Source: SM1-50 sp964467345
GTDB taxonomy: Archaea > Thermoplasmatota > E2 > DHVEG-1
Assembly (NCBI GenBank): GCA_964467345.1
Contig: CAYXPY010000034.1
Span: forward strand, 1-23,136
Length of the DNA stretch: 23,136 nucleotides
Direction: 5' to 3'
Under the pieces are notes generated by a model. That model was given only the letters and a program-made list of their open reading frames with translations, did no database searches and was not told the origin of the DNA. Position numbers and translations under genes: made by a program. The number at the start of each line of letters is the position of its first letter. The first letter of the stretch is position 1. Below are positions 1 to 7,645 of this stretch, one piece after another.

Positions 1-67
1 TTCTCCTATAAAAACTTATCATGTTTTAAGGATTAGCCAGCATTCGAATGGTTTAAACGAAGATAAG

Positions 68-128
68 GCATGGCTAGAACAGAGAAGTCGAAAAAGGAAT
101 TAAAACCGCTTTTGTTTCTAGCCCATGC
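68..128. repeat. Imperfect inverted repeat / possible structured RNA
   Basis: The left arm GCATGGCTAGAAC (68-80) pairs with the right arm GTTTCTAGCCCATGC (114-128). That gives 13 Watson-Crick pairs with two single-base bulges on the right arm. A few further A-T and G-T pairs could extend the stem inward. The loop is about 33 nt and A-rich. No T-run follows on either side, so it does not look like a terminator. No C/D-box or H/ACA signature was clear. It could be a small RNA, a processing hairpin or a protein-binding site. Confidence 0.4.
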
Positions 129-281
129 GAACTGATCTTTGTAAATTTGTACATCCGAAATGAAAGAATAATAAGAAGAAATGTTACTCCCAGAGAGATT
201 TTTTGTATGACATGTATCTCGCCAAAATAGAACTTTTTCTAAATTGCAAAAAGTATTTACATGAAAAAACCATTCAGGGAG

Positions 282-289
282 TCTATATC
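282..289 (+). promoter_or_regulatory. Probable TATA box of the transketolase operon
   Basis: TCTATATC lies about 33 bp (centre to start) before the TTG start at 319, which would give a very short 5' UTR. It was identified by position and composition only. Confidence 0.4.
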
Positions 290-318
290 AATTTCTGTGA
301 ACTGGGCGGGGCGAACCG

Positions 319-1176
319 TTGAATCAACACACTGAAGAATATATCAGGAGATTAGACCTTACTGCGATAAAAATAAGAAAACATATAATCGAGATGCTTT
401 TTAAGGCAAAATCCGGGCATCCGGGTGGCTCACTGTCTGCTGTCGAGGCGATCGTTGCGTTGTATTTTCATCACATGAACCATGACCCAAAGAACCCGAA
501 AGACCCAAACAGGGACCGGTTCGTCTTAAGCAAAGGCCATGCAGCCCCCACCCTGTATGCAGCGCTTGCTGAATGCGGGTATTTTGATGTCAAAGAACTG
601 GAGCATCTCAGACAGATCAACTGCATGTTACAGGGTCATCCTGTCTGCAGCCATATCCCTGGTGTTGAGGCATCGACAGGCTCTCTTGGCCATGGATTGT
701 CGTTTGCGCTGGGCATCGCCTTGGCAGGGAAGCTTGATAAAAAAGACTACCGGGTCTACGTCATGGTCGGGGACGGTGAGACCAACGAAGGACAGATCTG
801 GGAGGCAGCGACCTCCGCGGCTCATTATAAACTTGACAACCTCACAGCGTTCATCGACAGAAATTTCCTGCAGATTGATGGGAACACGGAGGATGTGCTT
901 CGTCTGGAATCGGTCCGGGATCGATGGAGCTCCTTTGGGTGGCATGTCATAGAGGTGGATGGTCATGACATTGAGCAGATCATCGATGCGTTGCTTGCGG
1001 CAAGCGAACAGAAGAACCAACCAACGATGATCATCCTGAACACGGTGAAAGGCAAAGGCGTCTCCTTTATGGAGAATAACATTGATTTCCATGGGGTGCC
1101 TCCGAACGAGATGGAATATAAGCTTGCGATGAAGGAGCTGGAGACGGCGCAGAAGGCTCTCGAGGCGACGTTATGA
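319..1176 (+). CDS. Transketolase, N-terminal (TPP/pyrophosphate-binding) subunit
   Basis: This is the N-terminal half of a split transketolase, which with the next gene transfers two-carbon ketol units between sugar phosphates in the cytoplasmic non-oxidative pentose phosphate pathway. At 285 aa it has the usual size of the separate subunit. Visible signatures are KSGHPGGSLS (31-40), the invariant SKGHAAP segment (H74 region) and the thiamine diphosphate/Mg motif starting GDGETNEG (151-158) and ending FIDRN (about 178-182). The start is a TTG: an in-frame TGA at 298-300 rules out a longer form, and the next in-frame Met (residue 26) lies inside the conserved domain. A G-rich stretch (304-311) precedes it, but no clean ribosome site is visible. 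The stop overlaps the next start by 4 nt (ATGA), so the two subunits are probably translationally coupled. Archaea commonly use this route to supply ribose phosphate and erythrose 4-phosphate. Confidence 0.95.
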   Translation: MNQHTEEYIRRLDLTAIKIRKHIIEMLFKAKSGHPGGSLSAVEAIVALYFHHMNHDPKNPKDPNRDRFVLSKGHAAPTLYAALAECGYFDVKELEHLRQINCMLQGHPVCSHIPGVEASTGSLGHGLSFALGIALAGKLDKKDYRVYVMVGDGETNEGQIWEAATSAAHYKLDNLTAFIDRNFLQIDGNTEDVLRLESVRDRWSSFGWHVIEVDGHDIEQIIDALLAASEQKNQPTMIILNTVKGKGVSFMENNIDFHGVPPNEMEYKLAMKELETAQKALEATL

Positions 1177-2120
1177 ACAAAAAACAGATGGCCAACCCTC
1201 GGGATGCGTACGGGGAGACCCTCGTGGAACTCGGGGGAAAGTATGAGAACATCGTCGTCCTTGACGCAGATCTTTCCAAGTCAACAAAGACGATTCTGTT
1301 TGCTAAAAAATACCCTGAGCGGTTCTTTGAGATGGGGATAGCAGAGGCGAACATGATCTCTGCTGCCGCAGGGCTTGCCTCCTGCGGGAAGATACCGTTT
1401 GCTAGCACATTTGCTGTGTTTGCCACCGGCAGGGTCTATGACCAGATCCGTATCGATGTGGCGTATTCAGAGGCGAACGTGAAGATCTTTGCGACCCATG
1501 GTGGTATCAGTGTCGGGAAGGATGGGGCAAGCCATCAGATGATTGAGGATCTGACCTTGATGCGGGTGCTGCCGAACATGACGGTGCTTGCACCTAGTGA
1601 TGCGACACAGACCCGCAGGCTTGTGGAACTGATGGCGACAACGGAAGGCCCGATGTATGCGCGGATCGGGCGGGCGAATGCACCGGTGCTCTATACGAAG
1701 GAAGATCTGAAAGACATGAAGATTGGTAAGGGATTCACGATCCGAGATGGATCGGATATCACGATCATCGCTTGTGGGACAATGGTGGACCAGGCGGTGG
1801 ATGCCTGGGAGCAGCTCTCAAAGCAGGGGATCTCTGCGCGGGTAATTGATATGCATACCATCAAGCCTCTTGATGAGACATTGGTGTTGAAATGTGCTCA
1901 ACAGACTAACGCGGTTCTGACGATCGAGGAGCATTCCGTGATCGGGGGGCTGGGTGGTGCGGTCAGTGAAGTCATCGCGGAGAACCGTCTGTCTGTACCG
2001 TTCAAACGGATGGGGGTCCAGGATATCTTTTGTGAGTCCGGTGAGCCTGATGAGCTGTTTGAGAAATATGGGTTAAGCACACCCCATATCGTCAAGAATG
2101 TCAAAAAACTGTTGAAATAG
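1173..2120 (+). CDS. Transketolase, C-terminal (pyrimidine-binding) subunit
   Basis: This 315-aa protein is the partner of the preceding gene and completes the transketolase. It carries the pyrimidine-binding domain, with the catalytic glutamate in the motif MGIAEANM (E58), which activates the thiamine ring. A transketolase C-terminal domain follows at about residues 180-315, with the typical segments IIACGTMVDQA and TIEEHSVIGGLGGAVSE. The ATG sits in the ATGA overlap with the upstream stop, so the genes form one transcription unit. A T-run (2161-2170) about 40 nt after the stop looks like the operon's terminator. The length matches free-standing archaeal C subunits. 1-deoxyxylulose-5-phosphate synthase is a related enzyme, but the split organisation and motifs favour transketolase. 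Confidence 0.95.
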   Translation: MNKKQMANPRDAYGETLVELGGKYENIVVLDADLSKSTKTILFAKKYPERFFEMGIAEANMISAAAGLASCGKIPFASTFAVFATGRVYDQIRIDVAYSEANVKIFATHGGISVGKDGASHQMIEDLTLMRVLPNMTVLAPSDATQTRRLVELMATTEGPMYARIGRANAPVLYTKEDLKDMKIGKGFTIRDGSDITIIACGTMVDQAVDAWEQLSKQGISARVIDMHTIKPLDETLVLKCAQQTNAVLTIEEHSVIGGLGGAVSEVIAENRLSVPFKRMGVQDIFCESGEPDELFEKYGLSTPHIVKNVKKLLK

Positions 2121-2154
2121 CCTGGTTTTTCTGCTGGTCTGCGGCCGTAGTATC

Positions 2155-2170
2155 TGTTCTTTTTTTTTTT
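2155..2170 (+). terminator. T-rich terminator after the transketolase operon
   Basis: A run of ten T with further T nearby lies about 40 nt past the stop of the second subunit. Archaeal RNA polymerase terminates efficiently at such T-tracts without needing a hairpin. Confidence 0.55.
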
Positions 2171-2285
2171 GTTGTTTATCATCAAGGGAAGTGGTGGGTA
2201 TTTCTCCTTTTTGTCAGTATGGTCTATAAGAGAGAATTGCACGATATTTTTATATAGTATAATATACACAGTATATCATAATAAG

Positions 2286-2297
2286 TTTAAATATTAA
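2286..2297 (+). promoter_or_regulatory. TATA box for the compact C25-like gene
   Basis: GTTTAAATATTA lies about 30 bp before the ATG at 2324. The spacing fits transcription starting almost at the start codon, that is, a leaderless mRNA. A second A/T-rich stretch, TTTTTATATAG (2248-2257), lies further upstream. Confidence 0.4.
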
Positions 2298-2323
2298 AAT
2301 TAAGAGAGTATAACGAAAAATGG

Positions 2324-3475
2324 ATGGTGGAGGGAATGAACAGACACACACGAACCAGGATCATATTCAGCATCCTTATTCTTTTCATGGTCAGTCAACT
2401 CCCCTTCGTTTCCACACCCGCACAACACACCACCACAACACAACCACCAGCACTTGAAACACACCCAGACCTCCTCATCATCCTCTCCCCACAATACGGA
2501 CAAGACACAGACATCCACACCGCCATACACACCTACCAGGACGCTGTCAGAAACGACCTTGGCTGGAACTCCTCCCTTATCATCATCGCCCAGCATCAAA
2601 ACACCTACCACTTCATCGACCAGCTCATAGAAACCACCAACACCAACCACCCGCTTAAAGCATGCCTCATGGTCGGAGAAGACCTCAGCACCCCGCTTGC
2701 GGGAGACAGGGACTACCTCGAACAACCAAGCATCCTCCCCTGGGCGACCCTCGGGGGAACCACCGCATACCAGACCAGCGACCACGGAATCATCTGCAGC
2801 CCCACAAAGATCGCTATCTGCATCTCCCTGCTGTACCCCACCAGCGATCACAGTTACGAACAAAAGAAATCCGCCCTGCTTTTCGCGTTTCAGAAATTCA
2901 CCTCTCAACGACAAATCACCTACCCAACAACCACCTGCGTCCTTGAAAGCTCGGACCTTAACACACACTCAAAAACACTCTACCAACAACTCAACAGCTC
3001 AAGTAGCCTGTTCTACACACAAGACCCCACAGACGCAGAGATCAGAACCATACTCACAGACCGCTATGCTGCGTTCTTCGTCCATGGACACTCAACCCCT
3101 GCAGGCACCGATGTGAACAGCCAAAAAAACAGCGGATGGTTCACCGCAGAACACCTCGACACCCTTGATACCCCCCTGTTCGGAGCAGACGGCTGCTACA
3201 CCGCAGGATGGTGGTCCACACAACCTGAGAACAACCACCTCGACCCAAGCATCACCAAAACCTGGTACGGCTCCAAAATCTTCACAAGCCCCCACATCCA
3301 GGTTATGGCATTAGGACTGCTCTCCCAAAACGGGTTCCCCCAACCCGTCAGTTTCATCGAAACGGTCATGCCTGAGCTTCTCCAAGGAAAAACCCTTGCG
3401 GAGGCGATGATCGGTGATGACACCATTGGGGATACCATCATCGTTGGCGACCCGACATTCCATTTTATGAACTAA
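2324..3475 (+). CDS. Secreted compact C25 (gingipain)-like cysteine peptidase homologue
   Basis: The 383-aa protein has a signal peptide (basic MNRHTRTR followed by a hydrophobic stretch, about residues 13-30), so it is probably exported. The C-terminal part shows the caspase/gingipain dyad pattern. HGH (254-256) follows the strand segment AAFFV, and C291 in GADGCYTAG lies 35 residues beyond H256. The last residues, VGDPTF, resemble the GDPS/T ending usual in C25 proteins. It lacks the long C25 propeptide seen in the other peptidase of this window (8346-10292) and is much shorter. Activity is therefore plausible but unproven. Start choice: 2324 fits a leaderless mRNA; an in-frame ATG at 2336 just after GGTGGAGGG is an alternative and leaves the signal peptide intact. 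The coding strand is unusually rich in C and A and poor in G compared with the transketolase genes upstream. Confidence 0.75.
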   Translation: MVEGMNRHTRTRIIFSILILFMVSQLPFVSTPAQHTTTTQPPALETHPDLLIILSPQYGQDTDIHTAIHTYQDAVRNDLGWNSSLIIIAQHQNTYHFIDQLIETTNTNHPLKACLMVGEDLSTPLAGDRDYLEQPSILPWATLGGTTAYQTSDHGIICSPTKIAICISLLYPTSDHSYEQKKSALLFAFQKFTSQRQITYPTTTCVLESSDLNTHSKTLYQQLNSSSSLFYTQDPTDAEIRTILTDRYAAFFVHGHSTPAGTDVNSQKNSGWFTAEHLDTLDTPLFGADGCYTAGWWSTQPENNHLDPSITKTWYGSKIFTSPHIQVMALGLLSQNGFPQPVSFIETVMPELLQGKTLAEAMIGDDTIGDTIIVGDPTFHFMN

Positions 3476-3520
3476 ACCAAGAAAAACCGCTCCATCAATT
3501 AGCTTTTAATACCAACAACA

Positions 3521-3530
3521 CTATATTTAT
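3521..3530 (+). promoter_or_regulatory. TATA box for the OPT transporter gene
   Basis: CTATATTTAT is centred about 22 bp before the ATG at 3548, and no ribosome-binding site is visible, so a leaderless transcript is likely. Confidence 0.45.
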
Positions 3531-3547
3531 GGATAAGTCTGAATAAA

Positions 3548-5526
3548 ATGACGAGAGAAAACTTTCCTTCCTTCATCCCCGCAGAGAAAACAATACCAGA
3601 GCTGACCATAAAAGCAATACTCGTGGGAGTCTTCCTCGCAATCATCCTTGGCGCCGCAAACGCATACCTCGGGTTATACGCCGGGATGACCGTCTCCGCC
3701 ATCATTCCGGGAGCCGTCATGGCACTCGCCCTGATGAAACCATTCAAACCCACCATCCTGGAAGTCAACATCGCAACCATGGGTGCTTCCGCAGGAGAAT
3801 GCATCGCCGCAGGCGTCATCTTCACCATCCCTGCCTTGATCCTCCTTACTGCATGGACCGAGATCAACTACCTTGAAACAACCTTCATCGCCCTCATCGG
3901 AGGCATGCTTGGTGTCTTCTGGATGGTCCCCCTCCGAAGAGCACTCGTCGTCAAAACAGACCTCCCCTTCCCAGAAGGAATCGCTGTTGCAGCCGTGCTC
4001 ACAACCACGGTTGGAGGAGAACAGACCGAGAAAAAAGACAAGGTCAGCGGCATCTGGCTGCCCATCGGGGCGTTCACCGCAGCACTCTTCAAATTCGGGC
4101 AATTATCACTCAACATCTTCCGCGACACCATCGATGGGATCATCAGCATCGGAAAATACGCGATATTCGGAAAGGAAAACGACGCCTGGTTCTACGCAGG
4201 GACAACCACATCACCTGCGCTGCTTGCGGTCGGATGGATCATCGGACCACGGATCAGCTCCTATGTCCTTGTCGGAGGACTCATCGGCTGGGTCATTATC
4301 GCACCACTGCTCGTACTCTCCACCGGTCTTCCACAGGTGACACCCGAATACAGCGGGTTAGGCCCCCTGATCGGAGGGTTCTACCGGGTCTGGAGCGAAC
4401 AGGTTCGATACATCGGCGTCGGAGCCATGCTCATCGGCGGCCTCTGGGCGGTCTACTCCATCAGAACAAACCTTGTCGACAGCGTCAAAGAAGCGGTCAT
4501 GGGGTTCCGCAGACAAACAGGTCCAACCCAACGACGCACCGAGCAGGACCTCAACTATAAACTTGTCTTCATCGCGATAGGCGCAATGGTGATACCGATA
4601 TTCATCCTCTACCAAGTCCTGTCTGGTCTCATCGGCGTCTCCCTCATCATGGCGGTGCTGACGATATTTCTTGCTTTCATCGCAAGTGCACTTGCTGGTT
4701 ATCTCACCGGACTAGTTGGTTCTTCGAACTGTCCGATCTCCGGGGTGACCGTCACCATCCTGCTCATCGTAAGTTTACTGATGCTTGGGTTAGGTGCCAC
4801 CGGAACCGAGGGGATGGCGATCGTCATTTTCATCTCCGCGGTCGTCTGCATCGGCGGGTCCATCTCCGGAGACCTGCTGCAGACCATGGCATCAGGTCAG
4901 ATGATCGGGGCGACACCAAAGAAGCTGCAGATCTCGATGATCTTCGGGGTCGTAGCCATCTCAGCAACCATCGGCATTGTCATCGGAGTGCTTCACCAGG
5001 CATTTACCATCGGGAGCACGAAACTGCCTGCGCCACAGGCGTTCCTCATGAAAGGAATCGTTCAAGGAATCCTCGGGGGAAACATGCTCTGGCCGTATGT
5101 TGTCGCAGGAGCGATCCTGGCATTGGTCCTCATTCTCATCAACCTCCCAGTCCTCCCCGTCGCCATCGGAATCTACCTACCCTTCACCCTGTCCGTCCCG
5201 ATATTCATCGGAGGGGGAATCCGTCATCTCACTGATACGGTGTTGCAGAAAAACTATGGTGGTGCTGAAGAGGAAGAACTCAGCGACTGGGAGCTTGCTA
5301 TCAAACAAACAAACATCACCCCGAAGGAAAAAGCCATCAGAACAGGCTTGCTGTTCACCGCAGGGCTTGTCGCAGGAGAAGCATTGATGGGGGTTGTGGT
5401 TGCCATCCTCATCGTCCTTGGTGTTCAACTCGCCTTCTTCGAAATAGCACCCTGGTGGCCAGGTCTTCTCGTCTTTGCTCTTATCGCAGCGCTGCTGGCG
5501 TATATTCCGATACGAGAGCTCCTTTC
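3548..5526 (+). CDS. OPT-family oligopeptide/metal-chelate transporter (3' end lost in assembly gap)
   Basis: About 659 residues of a polytopic membrane protein are visible before the reading frame runs into the run of N. The sequence is dominated by hydrophobic segments. The N-terminal part (residues 15-100), with LGAANAYLGLYAGMTVSA and the following NIATMGASAGE, is typical of the OPT (oligopeptide transporter) family. Members import small peptides or metal-siderophore/nicotianamine chelates, usually driven by protons; the substrate cannot be told from sequence. Later family-like stretches include LTGLVGSSNCPISG and GDLLQTMASGQMIGATP. Prokaryotic members are usually about 600-680 aa, so only a short C-terminal piece is probably missing. 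The ATG at 3548 is preceded by a TATA box at leaderless distance. It sits between genes for a secreted peptidase homologue and small zinc proteins, so uptake of peptides released outside the cell is an attractive but unproven role. Confidence 0.9.
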
Positions 5527-5626
5527 NNNNNNNNNNNNNNNNNNNNNNNNNNNNNNNNNNNNNNNNNNNNNNNNNNNNNNNNNNNNNNNNNNNNNNNNNN
5601 NNNNNNNNNNNNNNNNNNNNNNNNNN
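5527..5626. other. Assembly gap (100 N)
   Basis: Exactly 100 N are present, a conventional placeholder for a scaffold gap, so the true distance and content are unknown. Reading frames that cross it, including the apparent fusion of the OPT transporter with the sequence to its right, are not reliable. Confidence 0.98.
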
Positions 5627-5640
5627 TTGAGGAGAAAAAA

Positions 5641-5802
5641 ATGTATAGGTGTGATTTTTGCTCAAAAGAATTCGTAAGATTTAGTGAAAAAGAGGTGCTC
5701 GGGTATCGGGGAATGGTTCCCTGTTGTCCTCACTGTAAAGCCCCGCTTGATGCAACCCATCGTTTTTATATCTTGAAAAACGGCGAATGGGTGAAATTGT
5801 AA
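5641..5802 (+). CDS. Small zinc-ribbon protein (53 aa)
   Basis: This short gene begins right after the gap with a good ribosome-binding site (GAGGAG, 5629-5634) 6 nt before its ATG. The protein carries two metal-binding knuckles, C4-x2-C7 (CDFC) near the start and C29-x2-C32 (CPHC) in the middle. It then has a short strand-rich tail ending GEWVKL. This is a typical four-cysteine zinc ribbon of the size found in many uncharacterised archaeal proteins that bind nucleic acid or partner proteins. No specific family could be named. Whether it is co-transcribed with the OPT gene cannot be judged across the gap. Confidence 0.75.
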   Translation: MYRCDFCSKEFVRFSEKEVLGYRGMVPCCPHCKAPLDATHRFYILKNGEWVKL

Positions 5803-5814
5803 GCAATGATTATT

Positions 5815-6210
5815 TTATTTTTCGATTACTTCATAGAGATTTCCCGAGAAATCCCGTACAAACAACAACGCTCTGTCTCCTTTCTGAACGAAGAACGGTG
5901 TTAATCCCTGCTCTGTACATCGTGAAATAAAACCTTTTTTGTCATCAACTGCAATGCAGACGTGGGAAAAACCTGATTGCCGAGGCTGCGAAGTGATAAA
6001 CACCTCAAAACGGGTCGTCCCGTCATCATAGAAATCGAAACGAACCTCATTTTGAATCTTAAAAATCTTCTCGGAGAGTTCTTTTGAAAGCAGACTGCTT
6101 TTGATTTTGGGAAGTCCCAGTATCACAGAAAAAAAACGCTCTGCAAGCTCCGGGTTAGAGTATTCAACAGCCACATGCTGGACAAGGACACCATTTTTCA
6201 TAACACTCAT
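5815..6210 (-). CDS. VOC-superfamily (glyoxalase/dioxygenase-like) protein
   Basis: This is a single-module vicinal oxygen chelate protein of about 131 aa with two beta-alpha-beta-beta-beta repeats. Candidate metal ligands are in the expected places: H12 (VQHVAVEY), E69 (RFEVF), H83 (FSHVCIAV) and E127 (NLYEVIE). Such proteins act as isomerases, lyases, dioxygenases or methylmalonyl-CoA epimerases, so the exact reaction is open. A lactoylglutathione-lyase-like or epimerase-like activity is possible. The start at 6210 (MSVMKNG) lies about 26 bp past an A/T-rich element on the minus strand (GTTTAAAT, near 6236-6243), fitting a leaderless mRNA. The Met at 6201 (MKNGVLV) is the alternative and is also compatible with the domain. 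A longer in-frame extension to 6300 adds non-homologous sequence and is rejected. It is transcribed away from the GH13 gene. Confidence 0.8.
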   Translation of the reverse strand: MSVMKNGVLVQHVAVEYSNPELAERFFSVILGLPKIKSSLLSKELSEKIFKIQNEVRFDFYDDGTTRFEVFITSQPRQSGFSHVCIAVDDKKGFISRCTEQGLTPFFVQKGDRALLFVRDFSGNLYEVIEK

Positions 6211-6302
6211 CAGCAGGGCGAATGAGTTATGAGAATTTAAACAACATCCTCCTCGAAGAACAAAGAAAAGCATAATAGTAAAAGAGGTATGACTATCCAT
6301 TC

Positions 6303-7478
6303 ATGATGCGAGACACCGACTGGATCAAAAACAGCACCATCTACCAGATCTTCATTGATCGGTTCGCAGGGTTCTCATCGACACAGAGCTGGGACCAACC
6401 AATCTTCCTTGGAGGGACTATCAGAGGTATCATCGAGAAACTTCCCTATCTGCGGGATCTTGGGATTAGCACCCTGTGGATCTCCCCGTTTTATCAGACC
6501 TCTGCGTACCATGGATACCACATCACGGATTTTTACAAGGTTGATGCTCATTTTGGGACCATCGAGGATCTCCAGGAGCTGATTCGAGAGACGCATACCC
6601 AGGGTTTACGCATCATAGCTGACTTTGTGCCAAACCATTGCTCAAAACACCATCCCTTTTTCAAGGATGCACAAAACGATCCGAACAGCCAGTACAAAGA
6701 CTGGTTCTATTTCACTGACTGGCCAGACCACTATCTGTGTTTCCTGAGTGTCAAAGAAATCCCAAAACTCAACCTGGACAATCCACCGACCCGTGACCAT
6801 ATCACCAATGCCGCAAAACAGTGGCTCAGCTTTGGTTTTGACGGATTCCGCCTTGACCATGTCATCGGCCCATCCCATGGATTCTGGGATGACTTTACCA
6901 AGGAGATCAACGATGATTTTCCAAACGCAGTACTACTGGGGGAGGCCTGGATGATGGGAATAAAAAAACAGGAACTCCCCACCATCCACATCAGGAATAA
7001 ATTCTTCAAATGGCTCAGGGGCGCAGCATCAGATAACCTGTTTAAAGAATACATCGGGGAGCTTGACGGTGTCTTAGACTTCTTCGCCCAGGAGCTCCTC
7101 AAAAGATACGTCACCAACCCAAGAATGACACAGCAGCGACTCCTCAGACGCCTGACAACCCACTACGATCATTTCCCAGGAGATTTCCTTCTACCAACAT
7201 TCCTTGACAACCATGACATGGACCGTTTTCTCTTCACCTGTGGGAACGACAAAGATAAATTAAAAGCCGCTGCAACCATCCAATTTTCTCTCCCACAGCC
7301 TGCGATCATGTATTACGGGACAGAAATCGGAATGACCCAGACGACATCAGTATGGTCTTTTCCCTCAAACGGCGATCTGCAGGCACGTCAACCTATGAAC
7401 TGGGAGACACCAGACACAGAACTGTATAGCTTTTACAAAAAACTCATACAAAAAAAGCAGTACGAGAAACCGTATTAA
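6303..7478 (+). CDS. GH13 alpha-amylase-family glycosidase lacking the C-terminal domain
   Basis: The 391-aa protein has the (beta/alpha)8 barrel of glycoside hydrolase family 13 with all conserved regions. These are region I DFVPNH (107-112), region II GFRLDH with nucleophile D185, region III GEAW with acid/base E214, and region IV FLDNHD with D305. It therefore should act on alpha-glucosidic bonds, either hydrolysing or transferring. Malto-oligosaccharide or trehalose-type substrates are possible, but specificity is not readable. The N-terminus starts directly with the barrel (STIYQIFIDRF) and no signal peptide is seen, so it is cytoplasmic. The protein stops soon after the barrel (LYSFYKKLIQKK), where most relatives continue with the small all-beta domain C. 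No coding continuation is seen in the downstream sequence. ATG codons at 6303 and 6306 are both possible starts, and GAGGT at 6284-6288 is rather distant. Confidence 0.92.
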   Translation: MMRDTDWIKNSTIYQIFIDRFAGFSSTQSWDQPIFLGGTIRGIIEKLPYLRDLGISTLWISPFYQTSAYHGYHITDFYKVDAHFGTIEDLQELIRETHTQGLRIIADFVPNHCSKHHPFFKDAQNDPNSQYKDWFYFTDWPDHYLCFLSVKEIPKLNLDNPPTRDHITNAAKQWLSFGFDGFRLDHVIGPSHGFWDDFTKEINDDFPNAVLLGEAWMMGIKKQELPTIHIRNKFFKWLRGAASDNLFKEYIGELDGVLDFFAQELLKRYVTNPRMTQQRLLRRLTTHYDHFPGDFLLPTFLDNHDMDRFLFTCGNDKDKLKAAATIQFSLPQPAIMYYGTEIGMTQTTSVWSFPSNGDLQARQPMNWETPDTELYSFYKKLIQKKQYEKPY

Positions 7479-7486
7479 TCCTTCTG

Positions 7487-7502
7487 TTTTTTTTTGTTTT
7501 TT
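7487..7502 (+). terminator. T-rich terminator after the GH13 gene
   Basis: A nearly unbroken T-tract (nine T, then G, then six T) begins 9 nt past the GH13 stop. Confidence 0.55.
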
Positions 7503-7519
7503 GTTTGTAAAATAGGGTG

Positions 7520-7645
7520 CTACGGAAATGTTCCCTGATGCAATATCGACACAATGATGATTCCAAGAAGTGTCAGTATCACAGCGGTATAACCGAGTAC
7601 TTGAACCCGGATAGACAATTCTTGTTTTTGAATAGTATTTGCCAT
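7520..7645 (-). CDS. Small single-pass membrane peptide (41 aa)
   Basis: A short minus-strand frame encodes 41 residues: a charged N-terminus (MANTIQKQELSIR), one strongly hydrophobic helix (about residues 16-35, GYTAVILTLLGIIIVSIL) and a short tail ending HQGTFP. This one-helix pattern is typical of genuine small membrane proteins and unlikely as noise in an A/T-rich spacer. A TATA-like stretch about 27 bp upstream on the minus strand would suit a leaderless transcript, and no strong ribosome site is seen. Its 3' end converges on the GH13 gene across a T/A-rich tract. The function is unknown and I recognise no family. A longer frame in another register over the same DNA has no protein-like features and was discarded. 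Confidence 0.45.
   Translation of the reverse strand: MANTIQKQELSIRVQVLGYTAVILTLLGIIIVSILHQGTFP

Larger units (their letters stand above)
1..318. other. Gene-free leader region before the transketolase operon
   Basis: No convincing protein or tRNA gene was found here on either strand. Reading frames are below about 30 codons and lack family features; the longest I noted are a 21-codon plus frame at 70 and a 29-codon minus frame near 190-265. The region holds one imperfect hairpin (68-128) and, at its right end, a likely TATA element (282-289) for the downstream operon. The start of the window may cut a neighbouring unit, so an upstream 3' UTR is also possible. Confidence 0.5.

Noticed and set aside
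35..60. TTCGAAT in the first 60 bases, resembling a tRNA T-loop.
   Set aside because: The flanking bases do not pair into a T-stem and no acceptor, D or anticodon arms can be built around it.
2300..2968. Long minus-strand frame opposite the compact C25-like gene (222 codons, very Gly/Val/Asp-rich).
   Set aside because: It is a by-product of the C-rich, G-poor coding strand of the real gene. It has no conserved features, whereas the plus strand shows a signal peptide and the His/Cys pattern.
3674..4615. Several minus- and plus-strand frames inside the OPT transporter gene.
   Set aside because: They are shadows of a strongly hydrophobic, family-matching gene and lack ribosome sites and motifs.
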